This document shows, piece by piece, positions 21,661 through 31,724 of a stretch of 64,000 nt of DNA. A program made the position numbers and the translations under genes. How positions within the stretch are numbered: the first letter of the stretch is position 1; each line of letters starts with the position of its first letter. Source of the DNA: Roseibium litorale (lineage in GTDB: Bacteria > Pseudomonadota > Alphaproteobacteria > Rhizobiales > Stappiaceae); NCBI RefSeq assembly GCF_014842915.1, contig NZ_JACYXI010000014.1:54704-118703 (forward strand). Direction: 5' to 3'. The notes beneath the pieces are model-generated. The model was not told the DNA's origin and made no database searches. It saw only the letters and a program-made list of their open reading frames with translations.

Positions 21661-22554
21661 GCGGGCATTCCGGTAGGTTGGCGGAGGTCAGCGCCTTGGC
21701 GAGCCTTGCCGCTTCGGGCAGACCGCCGAAGGACCAGATGGCAGGAATTATCCGCAGACGCCCAGCCTCAACGGCAGGCAAGTGATGAAGAAGTGTGTCA
21801 AAGGTTTGTGTACCGCCGCTTGCGTCCAGAATACGCTGGACCTGCGGAGGCGTCGGGCCAATGACGATCAGCGCTGCATCGGGATAGTCCAGCAGCGCAC
21901 TCGCCGGCGCCGTGCCGAACCCCCAGTAGTTGGTTGGCCGCCGCCAGGCGTTTTCGATGTTGCCTGCCTTGAGCACATCGTCATAGAGGCTGCCATCCGC
22001 AAACACGCGGACGTGCCGCTCATCGACGAAGTTGACGACCAGGACCGGACAGGCCTCAGGTTTGGTCTCTCTGCTCCGGCGCAGATCTGCCAGTGCCTCG
22101 TTGGTGCTTGCGACAAGCTGCTCCGCACGGTCGCTGGCGTTCAGGAGTTCACCCAGTTCCCGGGCGATGCGGATCGAGTTGCTCAAGGGGGTCTTTTCGG
22201 GCGTAAACGTCGCGTAGACTTTCGTCTTTGCGATTGTTTCAATGCGCGGCACGATGCTTGAGAATTGCGGCGTGATCAGGATCAGATCGGGATCGGCATT
22301 GCGCAACCGTTCCATGTCAGGCGCCAGCCGGAGCCCGAGATCCACGACGTCATCAGACAGATTTTCCGGGCCGACCCAATCGGCGTAGCCCGATTTCTCC
22401 GCCAGCGCAGGGACCTTCACGCCAAGCGCGAACAGGGTTGAGGCGAGGCCCCAGTCCAGCGGCACGACACGTGGTGGGGTCCGCGCGGCAGCGTCGCCTG
22501 CGATGGCCTGGCCCAGGCAGAGGCAGCACAGAGCTGCACAAAGAAGATGACGCA

Positions 22555-22555
<1 letters not shown>
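21653..22555 (-). CDS. fhuD: Periplasmic iron-siderophore binding protein (FhuD-like)
   Basis: A 300-residue class III periplasmic binding protein with an N-terminal Sec signal peptide rich in Leu, Ala and Cys that ends near residue 20. The typical landmarks follow: DLGLRLAPDMERL, then NADPDLILITPQ, which is the conserved 'PDLI' segment of the family. The ATG at 22555 overlaps the FhuC stop by one base; a GTG one codon earlier is also in frame. It delivers the ferric complex from the outer-membrane receptor to the fused permease. Confidence 0.88.
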
Positions 22556-23381
<826 letters not shown>

Positions 23382-23388
<7 letters not shown>

Positions 23389-25544
23389 TTGAACGTGAGC
23401 TTTGCCTGAAGCGCCCGCCGCTCGCCGTAGTAACAGGCGTTCTCACCGGCGCATGCTGCGACATATTTCTTGTCGAAGATGTTGGTCACGTTGAAGGAAA
23501 GGTCTGCGTTCTTGTAGGTGTAACCGATGCCTGCATCGGCAACGACGTAACTGGGCACTTCCAGCGTGTTGGCCGCGTCGGCATAGGATTTGCCGACATA
23601 GCGTGCGCCCGCACCGACACGCAGGCCTTCCAGCTGTTCGGAAAAACTATGGTTGACCCAAAGGGAGGCCATCTGCTGGGGTACGCCGACCGGCACCTTG
23701 CCCTGGTCGCCATTTTCCGAGCGTGTGATTTCAAGATCATAGTTCGTGTAGGACGCAAGAACATCCCAGCTTTCCAGAAGCCTTGCTGTTGCCTGCAATT
23801 CGATGCCGCGCGACCTCACTTCACCGGTCTGGATCTTATAGGCCGTATTGTTCGGATCGGTTGTCAGCACGTTCTGACGCGTCAGGTTGAACCAGGCGGC
23901 CGTCAAGCGGAACCGTCCCTCCGGATCCTCGTATTTGGCGCCGATTTCATACTGTTCCCCCGTTTCCGGGTCGAAGGCAACGCCCGCTGCATCCGTCCCT
24001 GTCAGCGGATCGAAGGAGGTCGCATAGCTCATGTAGGGGCGAAAGCCCGTGAACAGCTCATAGCTTGCCCCGATCCGGCCCGTCAGCGCGGAGTCATGGC
24101 TGGACGTTTCCGTCGCGGTGAGCCGGTTTTCCGTCTCCTTGTAAACCCAGTCGTGACGCAGCCCCGCCGTCAGGTCGAGCTTCTCGGCCAAGGTGATCTG
24201 GTCCTGGAGATAGAGACCCAGACGATGCGTCTTGGTGCGCGCGTTCGTCGTATAGTCCGGCGTGGTAACCGCAATCCCATAGACCGGGTTGACGAGATCC
24301 AGGGCGTAATATCCGCCGCTCGGATCGTTGGCGAAGCCGCTCTTGTTGTCGAAGTCCTCATAGCTGTAATCGAGGCCCGTGAGCAGACGATGATGCATCA
24401 GGCCTGTGTCGAAATCGCTTTCCAGATGGTTGTCTGTCTGGAAGGTTCCAACGCTCTGGTCAGCCGCCAGCGCCTGGCGCAGCAGCAAGGTGTCCGGATA
24501 AGCCGGGAAATAGCTGCTGGCGAGGCCAACCCCGTAAAGCGTTTTATAGTTGGTGGAAACGCTGGAGTAGCGGGTGCTCTGCGAGAACTTCACATCGTTT
24601 TCGAAGCTGTGCTCGAATTCGTAGCCGAGCATCCACTGGTCGCGTTTATAGCTGTCGAAGTTGGTGTCGCCCGTGAAGAAGTCCGTGGGGATGCGTCCGT
24701 AGGATGCGGATTTGACGGACGCGCTATAGGGCAGGAAGCTGGTCGCGGTGCCGGTATCGTCCTTCTGCAGATTGGCCATGACCGTCAGCCGGGTGTCTTC
24801 ATTCGGCTTGTAGGTAAAAGACGGCGCGATGAAACCATGATTGTTATCGACGTTGTCAACTTGCGTCTCGCCAAGCTGCCCAAGCGCCGTAAGCCGGGCG
24901 AGCATCGTGCCGCTTTCGTTGAGGGCACGATTGATGTCGATTGCGACGCTGCCGCTGTTCGGAATGCCGCCGAGAATGGAAAGCTCTGTGAAGTCTTCGT
25001 CTACGGGTTTCTTGGAAACGAGATTGATGAGCCCGCCCGGACTTCCTGCGCCAAACAGCGACGAGCTTGGGCCCAGAAGAACGTCAATCCGTTCCAGGCT
25101 ATACGGATCCATGTGGAAATTGGCATAGGACTGGGAATGCAGCTGCAAGCCATTCAGATAAAGTCCCTTGTCCTGGGCCGCAAAGCCGCGCAGGAAGAAC
25201 CAGTCATAGCGTGTATCGACCCCGTAAGCTTCGCTTCGCACGCCCGGTGTGTAGCGTAATGCCCCACCTACGCTTTCCGCCCCCTGCGCATCCATCTGTT
25301 TCCGGGTGACCACCGAGATCGACTGCGGAATCCGATCAATATCGGTCGTGGTCTTCGTTCCGCTGCTGGAGGTTCCGGCGATGAAACTGTTTTGATCGTC
25401 CCCTCCGCCGTTGACTTCAATCGGCTTGAGCACGGTTACATTTCCGCCCGCTTCTTGCGCCAGTACCGGGTGAACCAGCGCGGACGTCAGCAACAGAAAA
25501 ACAGACGTCGTTTTGAACCGCGAATGAAACGGACTGCAAGGCAT
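23382..25544 (-). CDS. TonB-dependent siderophore receptor
   Basis: A 720-residue outer-membrane receptor with a signal peptide, a plug domain (PQSISVVTRKQMDAQG, then a DWFFLRGF segment) and a C-terminal beta-barrel ending in aromatic residues (LTFKW). This architecture matches ferric-hydroxamate and related siderophore receptors of the FhuA/FoxA group. The ATG at 25544 has a GGAG site at the right distance; a longer start at 25568 lies inside the AT-rich dyad. It is the first gene of the uptake operon and is very probably iron-regulated. The siderophore itself cannot be named. Confidence 0.9.
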
Positions 25545-25566
25545 TTGAGGGGCTCCGGCGAGATGC

Positions 25567-25603
25567 ATATATAAATAGATATCGCTGCTATATATTTATA
25601 TAT
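25567..25603. promoter_or_regulatory. AT-rich dyad in the siderophore operon promoter
   Basis: ATATATAAATA at 25567-25577 and TATTTATATAT at 25593-25603 form a perfect 11-base inverted repeat with a 15-base centre, immediately upstream of the receptor gene. It could be an iron-responsive operator or contain the promoter -10 region. The regulator (Fur, Irr, RirA or the MarR protein of this operon) is not deducible. Confidence 0.5.
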
Positions 25604-25940
25604 GAGTACAGAAGTCAAGTTAATCGATGAAGGGGTTTGCCCGCTAAAATGTAACCCGGCAAGGCCCGATTTTTCACTGAGCTGCTCCTGCCTGAGAAGG
25701 CGGTACCGGCGGTGCCAATACGTGAGAACATCGGTTGGCGCCGGGGTGTTTCATCCAGATCCTCGCCACTATGTCACCCGGCCTCTCCAGCAAGGCATCG
25801 AAAGCGGTCATTTCGGGGTGAAGAAGCACATGCCCAAGACCAGCTGTTTCCAGCCCTTGCCAACGGCGCGCAGGACAATCACCGGGCTCGAAGCGATGCA
25901 GTGCTAAGGAAAGGTTTCGGCTTCACTGGCGGCTGGACCG
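25604..25940. other. 337-base gap without a supported gene
   Basis: Between the siderophore promoter and the 3' end of the LysR gene. A plus-strand frame of about 100 codons is open here but its product is rich in Arg, Cys and Pro and resembles nothing known. No convincing ribosome site or terminator is visible. Confidence 0.5.
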
Positions 25941-26858
25941 TCAACCATCAGAACGATCTGCGGCAAGCCCGGCTTCACCGGCAATGACGGATCGAAGCCA
26001 TACACTAGCCGGGTCCTTGTCGTTGAGCTGCGGCCATTGAAGCGCCTCGTGGTACGGCGGCAGTGCGAAAGGCAGGGGATCGATCTGCAGTGGCATGGTC
26101 TCGGCCATCTGCTCCGCGAGCCGGCGATGCATGGTGGCGATCCTGCGCGTGCCGCACACATATTGGGTGGCGAGGGTGAAGTTGGGCAGTACAACCTCGA
26201 TTTCGCGGCGCAGACCAATCTCGTTTATCAGAAATTCTTCGATCGCGGGCTTGCGGGTCTTGCCAAACCGGACGGCCACATGTGGTGACCCAAAATACAC
26301 CTTCCGCGACATCTCAGCATTGAATTGCTGCGCACATCGGACGGCCACCATCTGTTCGGAAAACAGAATCTGCTTGGGGTGACGTTCGCTCATATAGGTT
26401 TCGGGAAAAAGCAGAAAATCCACCTCTCCCCTGTTCAAAGGCGCATCGAAGTCATCGTCGAACTGAATGATCTCAAAACGGATGTCCGGCGCTTCAAGGG
26501 CAGCTCTGCGGACGATCTGCCCGAAGAAAACGGTGGCCATGTAGTCGGACATTATGATGCGGAACTTGCGGCGGGATTTCTTGGGGTCGAACTCACTATT
26601 CTGAATGACCGCGTCCTTGATATGAGCAAGCGCATCGCGCACCGGCTGCGCCAAAGTCAGGGCGCGGGGTGTCGGCATCAAAACGCGCCCGCTCATGACG
26701 AAAAGTTCGTCGCCAAAATATTCGCGCAGCCGTTTGAGCGACGCGCTGACCGCAGGCTGCGTCCGGTGCAGGCGGTCGGCAGTCGCTGTGATGCTTTTCT
26801 CAGTCAGCAAGGCGTCAAGGACGACGAGCAGGTTCAGGTCAAGGCCGTGAAATCTCAT
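25941..26858 (-). CDS. LysR-type regulator of the hydroxyquinol cluster
   Basis: A 305-residue LysR protein. The helix-turn-helix lies in residues 4-62, with RFHGLDLNLLVVLDALLTEKS at its start, which resembles the NodD/LinR branch used for aromatic inducers. The effector domain follows from about residue 90. It is divergent from the flavin monooxygenase gene, with a dyad between them, so it most likely activates the catabolic operon when its aromatic inducer is present. The inducer is not identifiable. Confidence 0.87.
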   Translation of the reverse strand: MRFHGLDLNLLVVLDALLTEKSITATADRLHRTQPAVSASLKRLREYFGDELFVMSGRVLMPTPRALTLAQPVRDALAHIKDAVIQNSEFDPKKSRRKFRIIMSDYMATVFFGQIVRRAALEAPDIRFEIIQFDDDFDAPLNRGEVDFLLFPETYMSERHPKQILFSEQMVAVRCAQQFNAEMSRKVYFGSPHVAVRFGKTRKPAIEEFLINEIGLRREIEVVLPNFTLATQYVCGTRRIATMHRRLAEQMAETMPLQIDPLPFALPPYHEALQWPQLNDKDPASVWLRSVIAGEAGLAADRSDG

Positions 26859-26859
26859 G

Positions 26860-26894
26860 ACTTATAAATATCATCTATTCCATGATTCATAAGT
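26860..26894. promoter_or_regulatory. Nested dyad, candidate LysR operator for the hydroxyquinol operon
   Basis: ACTTAT (26860-26865) pairs with ATAAGT (26889-26894), and inside it ATCAT (26870-26874) pairs with ATGAT (26882-26886). The two dyads are centred within one base of each other. The site touches the LysR start codon and faces the monooxygenase gene, the usual place for a LysR operator. Confidence 0.55.
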
Positions 26895-26949
26895 ATCTAT
26901 TTTTCTTCTGCCCGAGCTTCGCCTAGCGTTCTTGCCGGGAGGTGCTTCG

Positions 26950-28527
26950 ATGCATAAATTTGATGTCGCTGTAGTCGGCTATGGGCCAACGGGTTTGACG
27001 ATGGCGGCCCTTTTGGGGGCTGCAGGTCACAAGGTGCTGGTGGTTGAACGCTGGCCCACGCTCTATGGCATGCCACGCTTGTCCCATATCGATAGTGAAA
27101 CCGCACGGTTGCTATCGCTTTCTTGCGATGTGAATGAGGCGCTAAAAGCTTCAAGCGCCATCGATATCTCCCGGTTTTACAGTTCAAGCGGCAAGGTGAT
27201 TATCGACCTGCAGGGCTTGCCATCAACTCCGATGGGACACCCGGATCACATCTCGATCTACCAGCCCGATATAGAAGATGCGCTGGATGCCCGCGCGAAG
27301 TCCTTTGCCAATGTGACGGTGCTTCAGGGGTATGAAGTCACCGCTGTTGCGGAGGGACCGGCGGGCGTGACCCTGACCTACAAAACTCCGGACGGCGAGA
27401 CCAAGTCGGCGCAAAGCGCTTTCCTATATGCCGCGGATGGTGCCCGCAGTCTTGCGCGGGACTGTGCAGGGATCGGCCGTGAAGACCATGGCTACAATGA
27501 GCGGTGGCTCAATGTGGATGGGGTTTTCCACGGCGAACTTAAGGGCCGGTTGCAACATGTCAGCTTTGTCTGTTCGACCGAACGGGCGCATATGTCGATG
27601 CCTGTGGGGAAGAAATATCATCGGTTTGAATTTGCAATCCTCGACAACGAGACTGACGAAGAGGCCGCGACGCCTGAATTCGCGGGAAAATTGCTCCGCA
27701 AATACTGGGGCCTTGATATCAAGGACATGGAGATCACGCGTCTTCTTGTCTACAGGTTCGAGTGCAAATCCGCGCAGACCTGGCGCAAGGGGCGCATTTT
27801 GCTGGGAGGAGATGCCGCCCACACTATGCCGCCGACCCTGGGTCAAGGGGCCTGCTCTGCCATTCGCGATGCAGCGAACCTGGCCTGGAAGCTGGATTTT
27901 GTACTGCGCGGACTGGCTGACGAGAGCCTGCTTGATACCTATGAAAGCGAGCGCCGTCCGCATGTCTGGGCGATACAAAAGGCAGCGATGGCGTTTGGCA
28001 GCATCGCGACAACAAGGAACAAGGTGAAAGCTGCCCTGCGCAACTTTGTGCTTGGACTGAATATTTTGCCACCCCCTCCCCCATTCCCGCCCATTGGTGA
28101 GGGGATCAAGCAGGGTGCAAATGGTAAGAAGTATGCCAAGCAGATTGGCCTGATCCCCCCGCATGGCAAAGTCACTGTGGATGGCAAGACTGACTGGTTT
28201 GACCACTTCTCGGGCTACAGATTTGCGGTTGTTGCCAGAGGAGACGCCTTGAACGGCTTGACGCCGCGGGACCTCGATTATCTCGCCAAAATCGGCGCAA
28301 AACTGTTTGTGCTGGGCACAGGTGCAGCTCCGGTTGGTGCGCAGACAATGCAAGATTCCGACAACAGGTTCGGCCCCTACCTTGCAAATAACAAGGTCGA
28401 GGCGATGATTCTTCGCCCTGATACGAACCTCTTCGGCCTGGCCGAGAATGGCGCAGCGCTGTCGGCATTGGTTGGCGAGCTGCGCAGCAAGCTCTCAGCC
28501 CCTGCCTCAAGCCGGAGGGTGGCGTGA
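26950..28527 (+). CDS. FAD-dependent aromatic hydroxylase (MhpA/resorcinol hydroxylase-like)
   Basis: A 525-residue class A flavoprotein monooxygenase. The FAD motif GYGPTG is near residues 12-17, and the second FAD motif RILLGGDAAHTMPPTLGQGA lies near 280-300. A C-terminal thioredoxin-like tail follows, as in MhpA and phenol hydroxylases. These enzymes use NAD(P)H and oxygen to hydroxylate phenols. With hydroxyquinol dioxygenase downstream, the simplest reading is conversion of resorcinol or a substituted resorcinol to hydroxyquinol. The ATG at 26950 has GGGAGG seven bases upstream. Its stop overlaps the next gene by one base. Confidence 0.87.
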   Translation: MHKFDVAVVGYGPTGLTMAALLGAAGHKVLVVERWPTLYGMPRLSHIDSETARLLSLSCDVNEALKASSAIDISRFYSSSGKVIIDLQGLPSTPMGHPDHISIYQPDIEDALDARAKSFANVTVLQGYEVTAVAEGPAGVTLTYKTPDGETKSAQSAFLYAADGARSLARDCAGIGREDHGYNERWLNVDGVFHGELKGRLQHVSFVCSTERAHMSMPVGKKYHRFEFAILDNETDEEAATPEFAGKLLRKYWGLDIKDMEITRLLVYRFECKSAQTWRKGRILLGGDAAHTMPPTLGQGACSAIRDAANLAWKLDFVLRGLADESLLDTYESERRPHVWAIQKAAMAFGSIATTRNKVKAALRNFVLGLNILPPPPPFPPIGEGIKQGANGKKYAKQIGLIPPHGKVTVDGKTDWFDHFSGYRFAVVARGDALNGLTPRDLDYLAKIGAKLFVLGTGAAPVGAQTMQDSDNRFGPYLANNKVEAMILRPDTNLFGLAENGAALSALVGELRSKLSAPASSRRVA

Positions 28528-29546
28528 TGGACCACGTCAAACGCAACGAAGCCATGCGCCGCGCCATGAGCCGGGCCCGCATGCTGGACTACGGCTTGTC
28601 GCCAGACCGGGCCGACGAAGGCTTGGCTCGATCGGCGGCCAATCGCCCTTGGGAAGGCATCTTTGCTCAAATTGCCAATGACGCCAGAAAGCAGGGTTTA
28701 TTAGGCCAAGCTGCTCAAGCCATGAATTTTGCCCAGATGGCTGACAGTTTTGACACGCCTGAGCGGATTGTCCTTTTCAAACAAGGCACCGCCGACTTTG
28801 CCGGGCATGTTGCAGGACTTGATGCGCCGCCCAAGCGCATCGAATTGCCCTACAAGGGCAAGACTGTCTATGCCTGGGACTTTGGCAGTGGCGATAAGGC
28901 CATTCTGGTTCTCGGCGGCATGAGCGGCTGGGCGGCATCCTTTCTGCGGATCGCTGCTGCGGTGACAGGCAAGGGCATGCGCTGCATCCTGATGGATGGA
29001 CCGGGACAGGGCGACACGCGGATCATCGGCGGCCTCTATTTGCACGACGGATACACCGGTGCTGTCTCCGCGATGGTGGACCATCTTGAGGCCTCGGGGT
29101 CGTCCCGGATTGGGGTTTGGGGCAACTCCATGGGGGGACTGTTCGCGATGATCTCGGCCAGAGACGATAGGCGCTTGCGCGCTGCTTGCTCGAATGGTGC
29201 CCCGCCACGAATGTTTCTGCCAGAATTCCGCATGGCCGCCGAACAAATGGCGGCCCTGTTCGGGGTCATGTCCGTAGAAGACGCGGCCATTTTACCGGAG
29301 CTTGAGCCCACATTTGAAGCGCTTGCCTTTAACCCGGCGTTGCAACCCTTGCCATGCCCGGGTCTGATCTGTGAAGGCGGCAAGGATCCGCTTGCCCCGC
29401 CAGGCGTGCAAAAGCCATTTCTTGACGGCGCTCCGCAAGGGAGCGATGCCCTGCTGTGGGAAGACGGCGAGCACGCGATTTACAATCACGGTGACGACCG
29501 CAACGAAAAGGTTACACGCTGGTTCGCAGCGAGGCTCGCCGAATGA
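28527..29546 (+). CDS. Alpha/beta hydrolase, possible C-C bond or ester hydrolase
   Basis: A 339-residue alpha/beta hydrolase. The nucleophile elbow is WGNSMGG with Ser201. An acidic GGKDPLAPP segment and the EDGEHAIYNH segment near the C-terminus supply the probable Asp and His. An N-terminal helical cap of about 100 residues resembles the FrsA/2,6-dihydroxypseudooxynicotine-hydrolase group, which cleaves acyl side chains from aromatic rings. The ATG overlaps the monooxygenase stop (TGATG) and is preceded by GGAGGG; a GTG one codon earlier is the alternative. Standard hydroxyquinol pathways need no hydrolase, so this enzyme probably removes a side chain from the starting substrate. This is inference. 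Confidence 0.82.
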   Translation: MDHVKRNEAMRRAMSRARMLDYGLSPDRADEGLARSAANRPWEGIFAQIANDARKQGLLGQAAQAMNFAQMADSFDTPERIVLFKQGTADFAGHVAGLDAPPKRIELPYKGKTVYAWDFGSGDKAILVLGGMSGWAASFLRIAAAVTGKGMRCILMDGPGQGDTRIIGGLYLHDGYTGAVSAMVDHLEASGSSRIGVWGNSMGGLFAMISARDDRRLRAACSNGAPPRMFLPEFRMAAEQMAALFGVMSVEDAAILPELEPTFEALAFNPALQPLPCPGLICEGGKDPLAPPGVQKPFLDGAPQGSDALLWEDGEHAIYNHGDDRNEKVTRWFAARLAE

Positions 29547-30583
29547 AACCGTTCACCTATCAGACCATGCAGGCACGGGTCCGCTTTGACGTGGATGCAG
29601 CCACGGCCGTCTGCGAAGAGGTAAAAGACCGCCGGACGCTTGTGCTCTCGACCCCATTTCAGGCGAGTGATGCGCAAGCGCTGGCCAAGGGGCTGGGCGC
29701 GCGGTGTGCCGGTCTCTTCACGGAAGCGGCTATGCATACCCCCGTGGATGTGACGGAACGCGCAGTTGCCTTGTTTGATGAGCTGTCCGCCGATTGCGTC
29801 GTCGCATTCGGGGGCGGATCGGCCACCGGGCTTGGCAAAGCCATTGCCTATCGCCGCGATTGCCTGCAAATCGCGATACCCACCACTTACGCCGGGTCGG
29901 AGGTGACACCGATCCTTGGACAGACGGAAAACGGCCTGAAAACCACATTGCGCGATGCCCGGGTGCTGCCGGATGTGGTTCTTTATGATCCATCGCTGAC
30001 GCTGGGACTGACGGTCAGCATGTCGGTTACGAGCGGCCTCAACGCCATGGCGCACGCGTTCGAGGCGCTCTACGCCAGGGATTCGAACCCGGTTGCGTCC
30101 CATATGGCACTGGAAGGGATCAAGGCGCTGCAATCCGCCTTGCCGGTAATCGCCGGCAACCCGCAGCATCGGGAGGCACGCACGCAGGCACTCTATGGTG
30201 CATGGCTCTGCGGCACCGTTCTGGGCTCGGTCGGCATGTCGCTGCATCACAAGCTGGCGCACGCCCTGGGTGGCTCGTTCAACCTTCCCCATGCTGAGAC
30301 CCACGCAATCCTGCTGCCGCATACCATGGCCTACAACGCCGGGGCGGCAGAGCTGGCCGAGGCTGCAGCTCTGTTCGGCGGTGATTTAGGATCCGGGCTC
30401 TACGGCTTCGCCGCCTCGCTGGACGCGCCACTGGCACTTGGCGGCTACGGATTTGAAAAAGCGGATATCGCCCGGGCCGCGAAACTTGCCACTGCCAATC
30501 CCTATTGGAACCCGCGCCCGGTAACTGAGCAGGATATCGCAATCCTGCTGTCCCGTGCGCAATCGGGGGCAGCACCAGCTTGA
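29543..30583 (+). CDS. Maleylacetate reductase
   Basis: A 346-residue member of the iron-containing alcohol dehydrogenase superfamily, the usual length for maleylacetate reductase. Landmarks are AFGGGSATGLGKAIA near residue 90 (nucleotide binding), IPTTYAGSEVTPI, and SLHHKLAHALGGSFNLPHAETHA (cited by position, near 230-255) with the family's histidines. It reduces maleylacetate to 3-oxoadipate with NAD(P)H. Its start overlaps the hydrolase stop by 4 bases, and the dioxygenase follows at once, forming the two lower-pathway steps. Confidence 0.93.
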   Translation: MKPFTYQTMQARVRFDVDAATAVCEEVKDRRTLVLSTPFQASDAQALAKGLGARCAGLFTEAAMHTPVDVTERAVALFDELSADCVVAFGGGSATGLGKAIAYRRDCLQIAIPTTYAGSEVTPILGQTENGLKTTLRDARVLPDVVLYDPSLTLGLTVSMSVTSGLNAMAHAFEALYARDSNPVASHMALEGIKALQSALPVIAGNPQHREARTQALYGAWLCGTVLGSVGMSLHHKLAHALGGSFNLPHAETHAILLPHTMAYNAGAAELAEAAALFGGDLGSGLYGFAASLDAPLALGGYGFEKADIARAAKLATANPYWNPRPVTEQDIAILLSRAQSGAAPA

Positions 30584-30594
30584 AAGAGGTTAGG

Positions 30595-31446
30595 GTGGAC
30601 AACGAAAAACTTGAATATTTCACCGCAGAGACTTCGGCCGGCAATGTCAACGCCCGGATGGGGACTGACATCAATCCACGTTTGGCAGAGGTGATGGCAA
30701 GTCTTGTCAAACACTTGCATTCGTTTGCCAAGGACGTGAACCTCACCCAGGCTGAGTGGGCGATGGCGATTGATTTTCTGACCCGGACTGGGCAGATCTG
30801 CTCCGCCGAGAGGCAGGAGTTTATCCTCGCATCCGATGTTCTGGGCCTGTCGATGCTGATCGATGCGATCGGATATGACGTGTCCAATGGTACGACCGAA
30901 AGCACGGTTCTTGGTCCCTTTCATGTTCCAGGCGCACCGGAACGTGCAATGGGGGAAACCATCAATCTCGATGGCAAAGGCGAAAGCTGCCTGTTCGAGG
31001 GCCGGATATTTTCCCCGGATGGCCAGCCGATCGAGGGCGCCCGGCTGGATGTGTGGTCCGACAACGCGGACGGTTATTATGACGTGCAGCAGCCAGGCAT
31101 ACAGCCCAAGTGGAACAACCGGGGCATTTTCACGACTGGGCCGGATGGTAAATACAGTTTTAGGGGGATCAAGCCCTGCAGCTACCCGATCCCGAATGAC
31201 GGGCCGGTCGGCCAGCTCCTTGAGCAACTGGGACGTCACCCCAACCGGCCCGCGCATATGCATTTCATCGTCACCGCGCCGGGCTTTCGGAAGCTGGTGA
31301 CGCACACCTTTGCAGATGGCGACAAATGGCTGGCATCGGACGCCGTGTTCGGGGTCAAGGCCTCGCTCATCACCCAATATGAACGGATCGACGCAGAGAC
31401 GGCCTGGCGTTCCAAGTTCGACTTCATTCTGAGTCCGGAAGATTGA
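30595..31446 (+). CDS. Hydroxyquinol 1,2-dioxygenase (intradiol)
   Basis: A 283-residue non-haem iron(III) intradiol dioxygenase. Metal ligands are visible: Tyr in DGYYDVQ, Tyr in CSYPIPNDGP, and the two His of RPAHMHF. An N-terminal dimerisation domain precedes the catalytic beta-sandwich, as in the catechol and hydroxyquinol group. It cleaves hydroxyquinol (1,2,4-trihydroxybenzene) to maleylacetate. The GTG at 30595 has a GAGG site; a TTG at 30580 overlapping the previous stop is the alternative. The specificity for hydroxyquinol, not catechol, is inferred mainly from the adjacent maleylacetate reductase. Confidence 0.9.
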   Translation: MDNEKLEYFTAETSAGNVNARMGTDINPRLAEVMASLVKHLHSFAKDVNLTQAEWAMAIDFLTRTGQICSAERQEFILASDVLGLSMLIDAIGYDVSNGTTESTVLGPFHVPGAPERAMGETINLDGKGESCLFEGRIFSPDGQPIEGARLDVWSDNADGYYDVQQPGIQPKWNNRGIFTTGPDGKYSFRGIKPCSYPIPNDGPVGQLLEQLGRHPNRPAHMHFIVTAPGFRKLVTHTFADGDKWLASDAVFGVKASLITQYERIDAETAWRSKFDFILSPED

Positions 31447-31465
31447 GGCAACTGACGAGCTTGCC

Positions 31466-31522
31466 GCAAAGCGTTGAGAAGGTCAAAGCGGCCCTGTGAT
31501 CTACGGATTACTTACGCTTTGC
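31466..31522. other. Long-loop inverted repeat after the hydroxyquinol operon
   Basis: GCAAAGCGT at 31466-31474 pairs perfectly with ACGCTTTGC at 31514-31522 across a 39-base loop, 20 bases after the dioxygenase stop. No T-run follows, so a Rho-independent terminator is doubtful. The rest of the 278-base gap up to the histidine kinase holds nothing recognisable. Confidence 0.3.
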
Positions 31523-31724
31523 GAACCTTCTGAAGTTCGAAGGGCGATGTCATGTTATTCTGCGCTTAACGGCTTGGGTATAGCCGGTGCTGCATGAACG
31601 GGTATCACTCGTAGTCTCTCTCAGATTGAGAGGGCCTGATGGCGTCTTTCTCCTATCGTTCCAAAACTATTTTAAACAATTCAGCCTATCAATACTGGAG
31701 GCGATTAGGCTTCGTAAGGTCGGC

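Noticed and set aside
25602..25907. Plus-strand frame of 101 codons after the siderophore promoter
   Set aside because: No recognisable family, odd composition and a start inside the AT-rich dyad; no coding support.
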